Under the pieces are notes generated by a model. The model was given only the letters and a program-made list of their open reading frames with translations. It was not told the DNA's origin and ran no database searches. Below are positions 58,024 through 64,000 of a stretch of 64,000 nt of DNA, one piece after another (within the stretch, counting starts at the first letter, position 1; every line of letters starts with the position of its first letter). The DNA is taken from positions 12,148 to 76,147 of the forward strand of contig DAIUAM010000012.1 in assembly GCA_036847185.1 (NCBI GenBank), written 5' to 3'. The DNA comes from UBA4738 sp002413305. Its GTDB lineage: Bacteria > Actinomycetota > UBA4738. Position numbers and translations under genes: made by a program.

Positions 58024-58427
58024 GCAGCGAGCCTATCCCCGAGCCCGGGTGCGGGCGCCCCTGCGAGCGGGTCATCCCCCAGATGCTGTTCGAGGTCGCC
58101 CGGGTGCGGGCCCGAGGGGAGCGGTCGTGCGTTCCGCCCTGCACGTTCTGCCGGGCAGGCAATACGATCGTCCTCGGCCGGGGCACGGACCCTTCCCTGT
58201 GCTACCGCCATCGGGTGCGGCCTCGGGAGACGCATCACCCGAAGACGGGGCACGTCGGTCCGGAGATCCCTGGGACGGATGCCAACGAGCACCGGGTCAT
58301 CTCGGAGGTCGAGCGGATCTGGGCCCGGGTCTGCGTCCCCGGCCTGTGCTCCGACTGCGCCCTCGGCCTGAACCGGTTCCTGGCCGTGCGCTTGACGTCT
58401 CTCGGGAGCCTTGGCGATGTGGCCTGA
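58020..58427 (+). CDS. Cys-rich probable zinc-binding small protein
   Basis: 135 aa, eight or nine Cys arranged as paired motifs: GCGRPCER, CVPPCTFC, a CYRHRVR and CVPGLCSDCALGL. This suggests two zinc-ribbon-like modules. No family recognised. It sits between the RepA-like/unknown genes and polB, overlapping both (4 and 11 bp), so it may be an accessory to the polymerase, for example a DNA-binding or clamp-like factor (inference). Confidence 0.6.
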   Translation: MSSEPIPEPGCGRPCERVIPQMLFEVARVRARGERSCVPPCTFCRAGNTIVLGRGTDPSLCYRHRVRPRETHHPKTGHVGPEIPGTDANEHRVISEVERIWARVCVPGLCSDCALGLNRFLAVRLTSLGSLGDVA

Positions 58428-61400
58428 GCCGCTCCCGGTCGACATCGTGGTACGGGGATTCCCGCTCCTCCCGCCCGACCGGCCGGCGTGGTGCTTCCCG
58501 TGGCCCGAGCGAGCCCTGATCGTCGACGTGTCATCCCAACGTCCGCGGGGTGGCGGCCTGACGTGGGGCGCCTACCGCCTCGAGGGCCCGGACCCGGAGC
58601 GGGTGGCCGGAGTGTTCTACGACCCCCGACGCGTGGGTGAGGAGGCGGTCGAGGGGAGCCGCCAGGCGCTCCGAGGGACGGGACTCGGGGTCCTGGACCG
58701 GGATGCCTTCCTCGACCTGGTGTTCCGCTCGGTCTACAAACTCCCCATGCGGGCAGCGTTCGTTTGCTGGGACTTGGGATGGGTGGCCTCCCGCCTGGCG
58801 CGGTCGGTTCGCACCGTCCGCCTGGGAGATGGCTCCGAGGTCTTCCGGTTCGTGTGGTGGACCTACGTGGACTCTGAGGGGAAGGAGCGCACCGACTTCT
58901 ACCGTCCCCGGGTGGACGTGGCCACCGTGGAGGCGGGGCGGATCCTGACCCGGTTCACCCGCAGGAAGTCGCCCGATCCGCAGGACTTGATCCCCGAGGG
59001 CGCCAGGACGCCCCGTTCCCGGTATGTCTACCCGGGAAGATTCCTCCCTTTGTCCACCGCCGTGTACGCCCTCACGGGGGGGGAGATGTCCCTACGTGAG
59101 GCCTGTCGTGCCTTCGAGGTGCCGTTCTCGGATGACACATCCCCACGGATAAGCGAGGAATCGGGAGAGAATCCCGCCCTTGTTCAGGGGAAATATCTCC
59201 CCTCCGGACTCCGACAGGAGGGCGGATGTGTCAGAGATTCCAGACACATCGTGGCCCGCAGGGCGGGAATCGACTCCACCACGCGACGGCTGGACGCGCT
59301 CGCGGCGCTGTATCGAGCGGTCCTGAGGGAGTTCGCCCTGCTGCCCGGTCCGCCGTTCCTGGCGCCAGACCACGCCCTGAGCCCGTCCTCGATCGGGAAG
59401 GCGCTGCTGCGGCAGGCGAACGTGCCTCCGCCTTTGAAGCGAAAGCCCCGGGAGAACAGGAGGGCGATCGCTGCGGCGATGGCCGCGTACGTGGGTCCTC
59501 GGAGCGAAGTCAGAGTCCGCCGGGTGACCCTGCCCGTGGCCTACATCGACGCCCACTCGATGTTCCTGGCGATCGACGTGCTGATGCGCCTCGAGGAGCT
59601 CCTCACACATCGCGTCTCCTGGCGCCGCGACCGGACGAAGGGGGACCTCCGAGCCCTCGCCGACCGCCTGTGCGGGATCGACTTTCAGACACTCCTCAAC
59701 CGGCCCGAGGCGTGGCCCACCCTCCGCGGGCTCGCCCTGGTGGCCGCCGATTGGGACTGGCTGCCCTCTAAGGCCCCGTACTCGGCCGGCGATGAGGAGA
59801 CCACCACCGTCTCGATTGTGGCCTCCTCCAAGGAGCCGATGTGGGTTCCGTTCGCCTCGCTGGTCGAGTCCAGGCTCAAGACGGGGAGGATCCCGCCGCT
59901 GCTCGAGGCCTACGAGCCCGTGATTGGCGAGCGGCTCCCTGGGCTGGGGAAGGTGCGAGTGCGTAACGGAGCAGTCATCGACCTCACCGAGAGGCCGAGC
60001 CGTAGAACGCATCGGGACCCCTTCGAAGCGCTCGCCTCCGAGCGAGCCCGACTGAAGGTCGAGGGGACGCTCACGCCTGAAGCCCGGGACCGGGTCCGTG
60101 GGCTCCTCAAGGTCATGGCGAACTCGATCGGCTACGGAGCCGAGATTGAGTTCAACCGCCGGGCTGGGATTGGAGCCTTTAAGGTTTGGACCCCCAAGGG
60201 CATCGTCGAGGTCGACGGGCGCTCGGAGCACCCCGGGTGGCTTTGCTATCCGCCGTTCGCGACCGCATGCGTGGCCGGCTCCCGGCTGATGATGGGCCTC
60301 CTTGAGCACCTGGTGGCGGATGCGGGAGGTGAGCTCATGTGGATGGACACCGACGGCGGCTGCATCGCGGTCACCCCACAAGGCGGGCTCCTGCCCTGCC
60401 CCATCGGCGCCTATCGCGATCTGGCCGAGGCGGATTGCGTCAAGGCCCTATCCTTCGCTGAGCTCCAGGCGATTCGCGAGCGGTTCCGGCATTTGGCTGA
60501 GGCGGTGGGGTTCATCCCCGAGGACCCGTCGGGCGTCCGGTCGATCTTCAAGCTCGAGGATCACAACCTGGGTGCGGACGGGACCTTCGACGGAGGCCTG
60601 GAGTGCCACGCGGTCTCGGTCAAGAACTACGTCCTGTTCCGCCGAGACTCCGCCGGCAACCCGATCCCCGACCCGCGGTCGAAGTTCTCCGCCCACGCCA
60701 TGGGGAACCTCGTCTCGCCCGTCGACCCGGAGGGAGGAGATCCTGCGTGGATACCGCAGGGCTGGCTGTGGTGGATCGGGAGAGAGGAGGGGCGAGAGCT
60801 GCCGGAGCCGGGCTGGCTCGATTGCCTGCCGGTCATGCACGCGTTAGTGGTGGCCCACCCGGACGACTTCAGGCGCCTCCGCAGGCTGAATGCGGGCAGG
60901 AGCTACGACGAGGGCATCATGCCGTTCGACACCCTTCTCCTTCCGCACCTCGACGGGTTCCTCGCCCGTGAGGGCGATCCTTCTCAGCTCGTGGCCGCGT
61001 GGAACCCCAACCCATCGTCCTGGGCGGGGCTCGACTGTCGGGACCCCGCGAGCGGGCGAGGATTCCGCCTGGCGATGCGGGGCAGGACCGGGACATACCG
61101 GGACTGGCAGCGGAAGCCAGGGTCGGTGTTCGTCGAGTCGATTCGGTCCTACCTCGAGAAGCACTTCACCCACCCCGAGCCGGCGGCCGTCGGGCCGGAC
61201 GGGGGGCCTTGCCGGCGCGAGACGCGGGGCGTCCTCCTTTCCCAGCCGATCCGGATCGGCGAGCAGATCGTCGTCGGCAAGGACACGAACCGGCTTCGGG
61301 AGCGGCGGGGCGGCTGGCGATCGGGCAGAGAGGAACGACAGGTCTTCGCCCGGTCGGATGAGCTGACCGAACAGGTGCTCCCGATCCTCGCGGATGCGAC

Positions 61401-61875
61401 CGAGGGCTGGCTCCGAGCGCACGGCGTCGATCCTCGGGGGCTAAGGCGGGTGCGGGAGCGGCGGGTGGAGCGGACGACCGAGGAGCTCGCTGGGCGGCTC
61501 GCTAAGGCGGCTATGGCGTTCGCGAGGGAAGCATTGGAAGGGTGGGGCCTTCCGGTCCCGGGGAGCCCATCCGGGGTTCGAGCCGCGTACCTCGAGGAGC
61601 GAAGGCGCCAGGGTGCCTATCGGGCTGGGCCGTCCTCTTGCGGGGGGTGCGGCGGGTCGCTGGTGGGCCACCAGAGGCTCTGGTGCGGGTCCTGTCGTGA
61701 GCTGCCCGGCCGCAAGAGGGCGCGGTTGTCGGGGAGAGGCGTCGGTCCCGATGGCGGAGCCAAGCGGCGGCGCCCAACGAAGAAGATCAAGGCGCAAAGG
61801 CCTAAAGCAACGAGTAGGCCCAAGCCTCCGCCAAGGGACTCCGTCTCTGAAGGACCGGATGGGGTTATTCGTTGA
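58417..61875 (+). CDS. polB: B-family DNA polymerase of the casposon
   Basis: 1152 aa. The palm motifs are present: motif A PVAYIDAHSMFLAID (D378), motif B LLKVMANSIGYGAEIEFNR (K565, N569, Y573) and motif C LMWMDTDGGCIAVT (D644, D646), then the KxY-like SVKNYVLFRR. An upstream exonuclease-like domain is degenerate: ALIVDVSSQ in place of DxE, VCWDLGWVASRLA for motif II, and TTRRLDALAALYR lacking the tyrosine of motif III, so proofreading is probably lost. A C-terminal zinc ribbon (SCGGCGGSLVGHQRLWCGSC) is followed by a basic tail. ATG 58417 has GGGAG 8 bp upstream; TTG 58411 is less likely. It presumably replicates the element. Confidence 0.88.
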   Translation: MWPEPLPVDIVVRGFPLLPPDRPAWCFPWPERALIVDVSSQRPRGGGLTWGAYRLEGPDPERVAGVFYDPRRVGEEAVEGSRQALRGTGLGVLDRDAFLDLVFRSVYKLPMRAAFVCWDLGWVASRLARSVRTVRLGDGSEVFRFVWWTYVDSEGKERTDFYRPRVDVATVEAGRILTRFTRRKSPDPQDLIPEGARTPRSRYVYPGRFLPLSTAVYALTGGEMSLREACRAFEVPFSDDTSPRISEESGENPALVQGKYLPSGLRQEGGCVRDSRHIVARRAGIDSTTRRLDALAALYRAVLREFALLPGPPFLAPDHALSPSSIGKALLRQANVPPPLKRKPRENRRAIAAAMAAYVGPRSEVRVRRVTLPVAYIDAHSMFLAIDVLMRLEELLTHRVSWRRDRTKGDLRALADRLCGIDFQTLLNRPEAWPTLRGLALVAADWDWLPSKAPYSAGDEETTTVSIVASSKEPMWVPFASLVESRLKTGRIPPLLEAYEPVIGERLPGLGKVRVRNGAVIDLTERPSRRTHRDPFEALASERARLKVEGTLTPEARDRVRGLLKVMANSIGYGAEIEFNRRAGIGAFKVWTPKGIVEVDGRSEHPGWLCYPPFATACVAGSRLMMGLLEHLVADAGGELMWMDTDGGCIAVTPQGGLLPCPIGAYRDLAEADCVKALSFAELQAIRERFRHLAEAVGFIPEDPSGVRSIFKLEDHNLGADGTFDGGLECHAVSVKNYVLFRRDSAGNPIPDPRSKFSAHAMGNLVSPVDPEGGDPAWIPQGWLWWIGREEGRELPEPGWLDCLPVMHALVVAHPDDFRRLRRLNAGRSYDEGIMPFDTLLLPHLDGFLAREGDPSQLVAAWNPNPSSWAGLDCRDPASGRGFRLAMRGRTGTYRDWQRKPGSVFVESIRSYLEKHFTHPEPAAVGPDGGPCRRETRGVLLSQPIRIGEQIVVGKDTNRLRERRGGWRSGREERQVFARSDELTEQVLPILADATEGWLRAHGVDPRGLRRVRERRVERTTEELAGRLAKAAMAFAREALEGWGLPVPGSPSGVRAAYLEERRRQGAYRAGPSSCGGCGGSLVGHQRLWCGSCRELPGRKRARLSGRGVGPDGGAKRRRPTKKIKAQRPKATSRPKPPPRDSVSEGPDGVIR

Positions 61876-61997
61876 CGAACGAAATGCATGTAGACGGTCG
61901 AGCGTGGGATGCCTGTCCTCCGCGCAATCTCGGGGTCGGAAAGGCCTTCTGCCTTCAGGCTCTCGACCTCATCCCAGGCATCTTCTCCGTGCCGCAT
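61617..61997 (-). CDS. Possible small helix-turn-helix protein antisense to the polB end
   Basis: 126-aa frame from ATG 61995-61997. The first 46 residues (WDEVESLKAEGLSDPEIARR, TGIPRSTVYMHFVRQ) form a convincing resolvase/Hin-like helix-turn-helix and lie outside polB. The remaining 80 residues are antisense to the polB C-terminus and look like a shadow. Either a real HTH protein with a long overlapping tail, or a decayed gene truncated by polB. No ribosome binding site is seen. Confidence 0.4.
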   Translation of the reverse strand: MRHGEDAWDEVESLKAEGLSDPEIARRTGIPRSTVYMHFVRQRITPSGPSETESLGGGLGLLVALGLCALIFFVGRRRLAPPSGPTPLPDNRALLRPGSSRQDPHQSLWWPTSDPPHPPQEDGPAR

Positions 61998-62087
61998 GAG
62001 AACACCATAGGGGAACAGGCGCGGCAGGCTTGTACGCATCCGCCGGCCCGCTTAGACTCGCGCCGTTCACGGGGGGGGCGGCGACGG

Positions 62088-62423
62088 ATGCCATCGCACA
62101 AGGAAGTGGTCCTCGCCATCATGGGGGCCGCCACGGGCCTGGCGGGGCTCGTGCTGGTCTTCCTCGGCATCCTAGTCTCCGCCTTCGAGTCATACGATCG
62201 AGAGGGGAAGGACGCGGCTCGCCCGAAGTTCGCCCCGACGGCTTGGCTCAGCGTTGCTGCCTTCGTTCTCGGGCTTTTCGCGGTGGTACTGGCTATTGCG
62301 TGGCTCCTTCGGCCATCGGGGAATGCCCTCTACTTCCTCGCGATCGTCGCCTTCCTGGCAGATGTGACGCTAATCGGGTACGTGGCAGTCTCGGTGGTGC
62401 GGGGCGAGTTCAGGACCGGTTGA
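62088..62423 (+). CDS. Small membrane protein with three predicted helices
   Basis: 111 aa. Hydrophobic segments at about 7-30 (VVLAIMGAATGLAGLVLVFL), 50-68 (AWLSVAAFVLGLFAVVLAIA) and 75-98 (ALYFLAIVAFLADVTLIGYV). No family recognised. Its stop forms a TGATG overlap with the next ORF. The 212 bp before it, after polB, hold only the possible antisense HTH gene. Role unknown; defence elements often carry such small membrane effectors, but that is only an analogy. Confidence 0.6.
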   Translation: MPSHKEVVLAIMGAATGLAGLVLVFLGILVSAFESYDREGKDAARPKFAPTAWLSVAAFVLGLFAVVLAIAWLLRPSGNALYFLAIVAFLADVTLIGYVAVSVVRGEFRTG

Positions 62424-62752
62424 TGGGCCTCACACTGGAGCAGCAGCAGCGTCTTGAACGCGTCGGCCTCAACCGGCTGTTTGGAGGGCAGGAGGCCCTC
62501 TGGACCGAGATCGCCGAGAGCGCCTACCAGTACACGAAGAGCATTGCCGACCGGGCTCAGTGGACGGTCCGGCAAGATGACGTCGCGCCGGCGCTGATCC
62601 AGGCGCTGAAGGTCTCGGTCCCACTCGGGACCTACCTTGGGCAGGAGAAGCTCACCCAGAAGTATTGGGTTGAGTGGTTCGCTCATCTGATTCTGGATCG
62701 CCTTTGGGACCACTTGACCCGGGAGAGAGGAAGAGAAGATGGCGAACAGTAG
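62423..62752 (+). CDS. Unknown 109-aa soluble protein
   Basis: 109 aa, mostly helical (LTLEQQQRLERVGLNRLFGG; WTVRQDDVAPALIQALKVSV), ending LILDRLWDHLTRERGREDGE. No family recognised. It overlaps the upstream membrane-protein gene (TGATG) and the downstream ORF (14 bp), so the three likely form a unit. Confidence 0.55.
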   Translation: MGLTLEQQQRLERVGLNRLFGGQEALWTEIAESAYQYTKSIADRAQWTVRQDDVAPALIQALKVSVPLGTYLGQEKLTQKYWVEWFAHLILDRLWDHLTRERGREDGEQ

Positions 62753-62933
62753 CCACCAAGATGAAGCACGGCGGTATCTGGACGGTGTGCTCGCGGCACA
62801 GCGGCGGCGAGGGATCCGGCCCACCATGGCGAAGCGAGAGTACGAGCGCACCGTGGAAGAGACGGCGAGGGTATTCGAACGGCTGTCGGTGGCAGCCGAC
62901 CGAGCGGCAACCCAACGAAGGAGCAAGGGGTAG
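62739..62933 (+). CDS. Unknown 64-aa basic helical protein
   Basis: 64 aa, highly charged (DEARRYLDGVLAAQRRRGIR; YERTVEETARVFERLSVAAD). It starts within the end of the previous gene, after GGGAGAGAGGAAGA, a good ribosome binding site. No family recognised. Confidence 0.5.
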   Translation: MANSSHQDEARRYLDGVLAAQRRRGIRPTMAKREYERTVEETARVFERLSVAADRAATQRRSKG

Positions 62934-62988
62934 GCATGGGCGCCGGTCGAGGGGAAGGCTAGGGGCCAGGGCACTTGTCAAGTAGCCC

Positions 62989-63018
62989 TTTACATCGCGT
63001 GTTCCCTGCCGATATACT
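62989..63018 (+). promoter_or_regulatory. Promoter of the DUF3800 gene
   Basis: -35 TTTACA (62989-62994), 18-bp spacer, -10 TATACT (63013-63018), about 60 bp before the start codon. Close to consensus, so the gene is probably expressed independently of the replication operon. Confidence 0.55.
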
Positions 63019-63077
63019 CCCTGAGCGGCTGGGAGGACTGCATTGCGGTCCGTCTCTCGTGGCAGAACTGCGTAGCG

Positions 63078-63926
63078 GTGATGCCAACGAGGGCCCGGCT
63101 GCTTTCGTTTCCCCGAGGGAGCCGTGAAGTGTACCTGTTGTTCTTGGACGAGTCCGGGACGCACACCTCGAGTCCCGTTCGGATTCTGTCGGGCCTAGCG
63201 CTGCATGAGCAGGACGCCTGGTACATGCAGAGGGCGCTGAATGAGGTTCTCGCACGATCCCTTCCTACGGGTCTCGACCCTCTGGACTTCGAGCTCCATG
63301 CGTCAGAGATCAAGAGTCCAACACAGGGCAGGAGGGGACGTGTCAGCCCATGGGCCCAGGTGCCGATCGGCTCCCGGTTTGACGTGCTCCAGGCCACCTA
63401 CCGAGCGCTGGTGAGATATCAATGTCGGGACGGATCCTTTCCGTGCGCCCTCTTCGGAGCGGTTGTCGATGCCGGCTACGGAGATGCCCAGCAGCGCGGG
63501 TATGAGGAGGTCCTGCACAAATTCGATGAGATGCTCACCCGACAAGGCATGGCCTCAGGCGTCCATCAGCGCGGCCTCGTCATCCACGATAAGCAAATCA
63601 TCGAGCCGGTGGTACAAGCCTGGACCAGCACGTGGCGGCAGAGCGGCGGACGGATTGGAACGCTCACTCACCTCGCGGATGTGCCGTTGTTCGCAGACTC
63701 AAGGGCCAGCCGGCTGATTCAAGCGAGCGATTTCGTCTGCTGGGCCCTATGGCGTTTCTACGGCATGGCTCCTTCAGACGAGCGATGGATTCGCGATCTC
63801 TGGTCGCGCTTCGATAGAGCCCGACCCGACGGCCAAATGGATGGTCTGATCCATGTGACAAGGGGCTTCCGCACCGGCTCGTGCCTGTGCCCGCCCTGCT
63901 CAAGCCGGAGAGGGCCGATCCCCTAG
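63078..63926 (+). CDS. DUF3800 domain-containing protein
   Basis: 282 aa. The N-terminal VYLLFLDESGTHTSSPVRIL is the DUF3800 hallmark, with a second Glu/His region FELHASEIKSPTQGRRGR and a third acidic motif at SRASRLIQASDFVCWALWR. The pattern resembles an RNase H-like nuclease fold with D/E catalytic residues. DUF3800 genes are frequent in prophages and defence regions; activity is unproven. Start is GTG 63078 or ATG 63081. It ends 20 bp before the right inverted repeat. The C-terminus contains CLCPPCSSR. Confidence 0.75.
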   Translation: MMPTRARLLSFPRGSREVYLLFLDESGTHTSSPVRILSGLALHEQDAWYMQRALNEVLARSLPTGLDPLDFELHASEIKSPTQGRRGRVSPWAQVPIGSRFDVLQATYRALVRYQCRDGSFPCALFGAVVDAGYGDAQQRGYEEVLHKFDEMLTRQGMASGVHQRGLVIHDKQIIEPVVQAWTSTWRQSGGRIGTLTHLADVPLFADSRASRLIQASDFVCWALWRFYGMAPSDERWIRDLWSRFDRARPDGQMDGLIHVTRGFRTGSCLCPPCSSRRGPIP

Positions 63927-63946
63927 CCTCTCCCGCCCTGACCCCC

Positions 63947-64000
63947 CCCGGTGCGCGCCCGAGGCGCGCCCGGTCTGCCGGTCTGAGGCCCTCCCGGTCT
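63947..64000 (-). repeat. Right terminal inverted repeat of the casposon (continues beyond the window)
   Basis: Exact reverse complement of 45302-45355 over 54 bp, running into the window edge. If the left repeat extends outward, the bases just after the window should read GTCCACGTTGCCGGGCC (reverse complement of 45285-45301). The inner side starts with 8 C (63942-63949), matching the left G run in position but not length. Confidence 0.9.

Larger units (their letters stand above)
45302..64000. mobile_element. Casposon: casposase- and PolB-encoding element with terminal inverted repeats (right end cut by the window)
   Basis: About 18.7 kb bounded by a perfect 54-bp inverted repeat (45302-45355 and 63947-64000). 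It carries a catalytically complete Cas1 homologue with C-terminal zinc finger and helix-turn-helix, and a B-family DNA polymerase: the two hallmark proteins of casposons. Also present are a RepA-like ATPase, a ParB-methyltransferase fusion, a type I restriction-modification system, a HEPN-like protein, a DUF3800 protein and small unknowns. No cas2, effector cas genes or CRISPR array were seen. The element may extend slightly further left, because a repeat unit starts at about 45268. Target-site duplication is not testable here. Confidence 0.85.

Overview
The window looks like a chromosomal segment of a high-GC actinobacterium, probably from an uncultured or deep lineage. Evidence for this: GTG and TTG starts are common; genes are packed with 4-bp ATGA/GTGA overlaps; and several families typical of Actinobacteria are present (MSMEG_4193-type phosphomutase, DUF3090, SCO1664-type, F420-dependent PPOX oxidoreductase, DUF6328, a RegX3/PhoB-like regulator). 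No rRNA or tRNA gene was recognised, so the species is not assigned.

From 1 to about 45.2 kb is ordinary host chromosome. 1-14.2 kb holds catabolic genes (M20 peptidase, 3-hydroxyacyl-CoA dehydrogenase, MpaB-like oxygenase, PLP decarboxylase, S51 peptidase, nitrilase, acyl-CoA dehydrogenase with a TetR regulator, 4-hydroxyphenylpyruvate dioxygenase) and a LuxR-type AAA regulator coupled to an unusual ferredoxin-nucleotide cyclase fusion. 14.2-27.8 kb is a large phosphate/polyphosphate locus: pstSCAB-phoU-regX3/phoB, then DUF47-pit, all on the minus strand. Opposite them are ppx and two thymidylate-kinase-like proteins, followed by SixA, a CYTH-CHAD protein and a NUDIX hydrolase. A PHO box with an 11-bp repeat period lies between pstS and ppx. 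27.9-45.2 kb contains uppP, a cupredoxin / UspA-UspA-Rieske / ferredoxin-reductase operon, a PhoR/SenX3-like kinase, the phosphomutase-DUF3090-SCO1664 operon, an ECF sigma-Ogt-PPOX operon, a FIST protein, an ArsR-type regulator with an MFS exporter, a rhomboid protease, a MoaD-like/beta-propeller fusion, a metallo-beta-lactamase-fold hydrolase and an alpha/beta hydrolase.

From about 45.3 kb to the end of the window is a mobile element that I read as a casposon. A perfect 54-bp inverted repeat lies at 45302-45355 and at 63947-64000, the second copy running off the window edge. Between them are a Cas1-family integrase with all catalytic residues and a C-terminal zinc finger plus helix-turn-helix (a casposase), and a B-family DNA polymerase with motifs A, B and C. 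There is no cas2, no other cas gene and no CRISPR array. Two operons diverge from one short intergenic region at about 54.9 kb. Leftward are a 281-aa unknown, cas1, then hsdM-hsdS-hsdR, a complete type I restriction-modification system. Rightward are a ribbon-helix-helix protein, a ParB-DNA methyltransferase fusion, a RepA/RecA-like ATPase, two small unknowns and polB, then small membrane and helical proteins and a DUF3800 gene. A HEPN-like protein (R-X4-H motif) sits just inside the left end.

The simplest reading is a self-synthesising casposon carrying defence cargo, inserted beside an alpha/beta hydrolase gene of an actinobacterium. Its right end and any target-site duplication cannot be checked because the window stops inside the right repeat.
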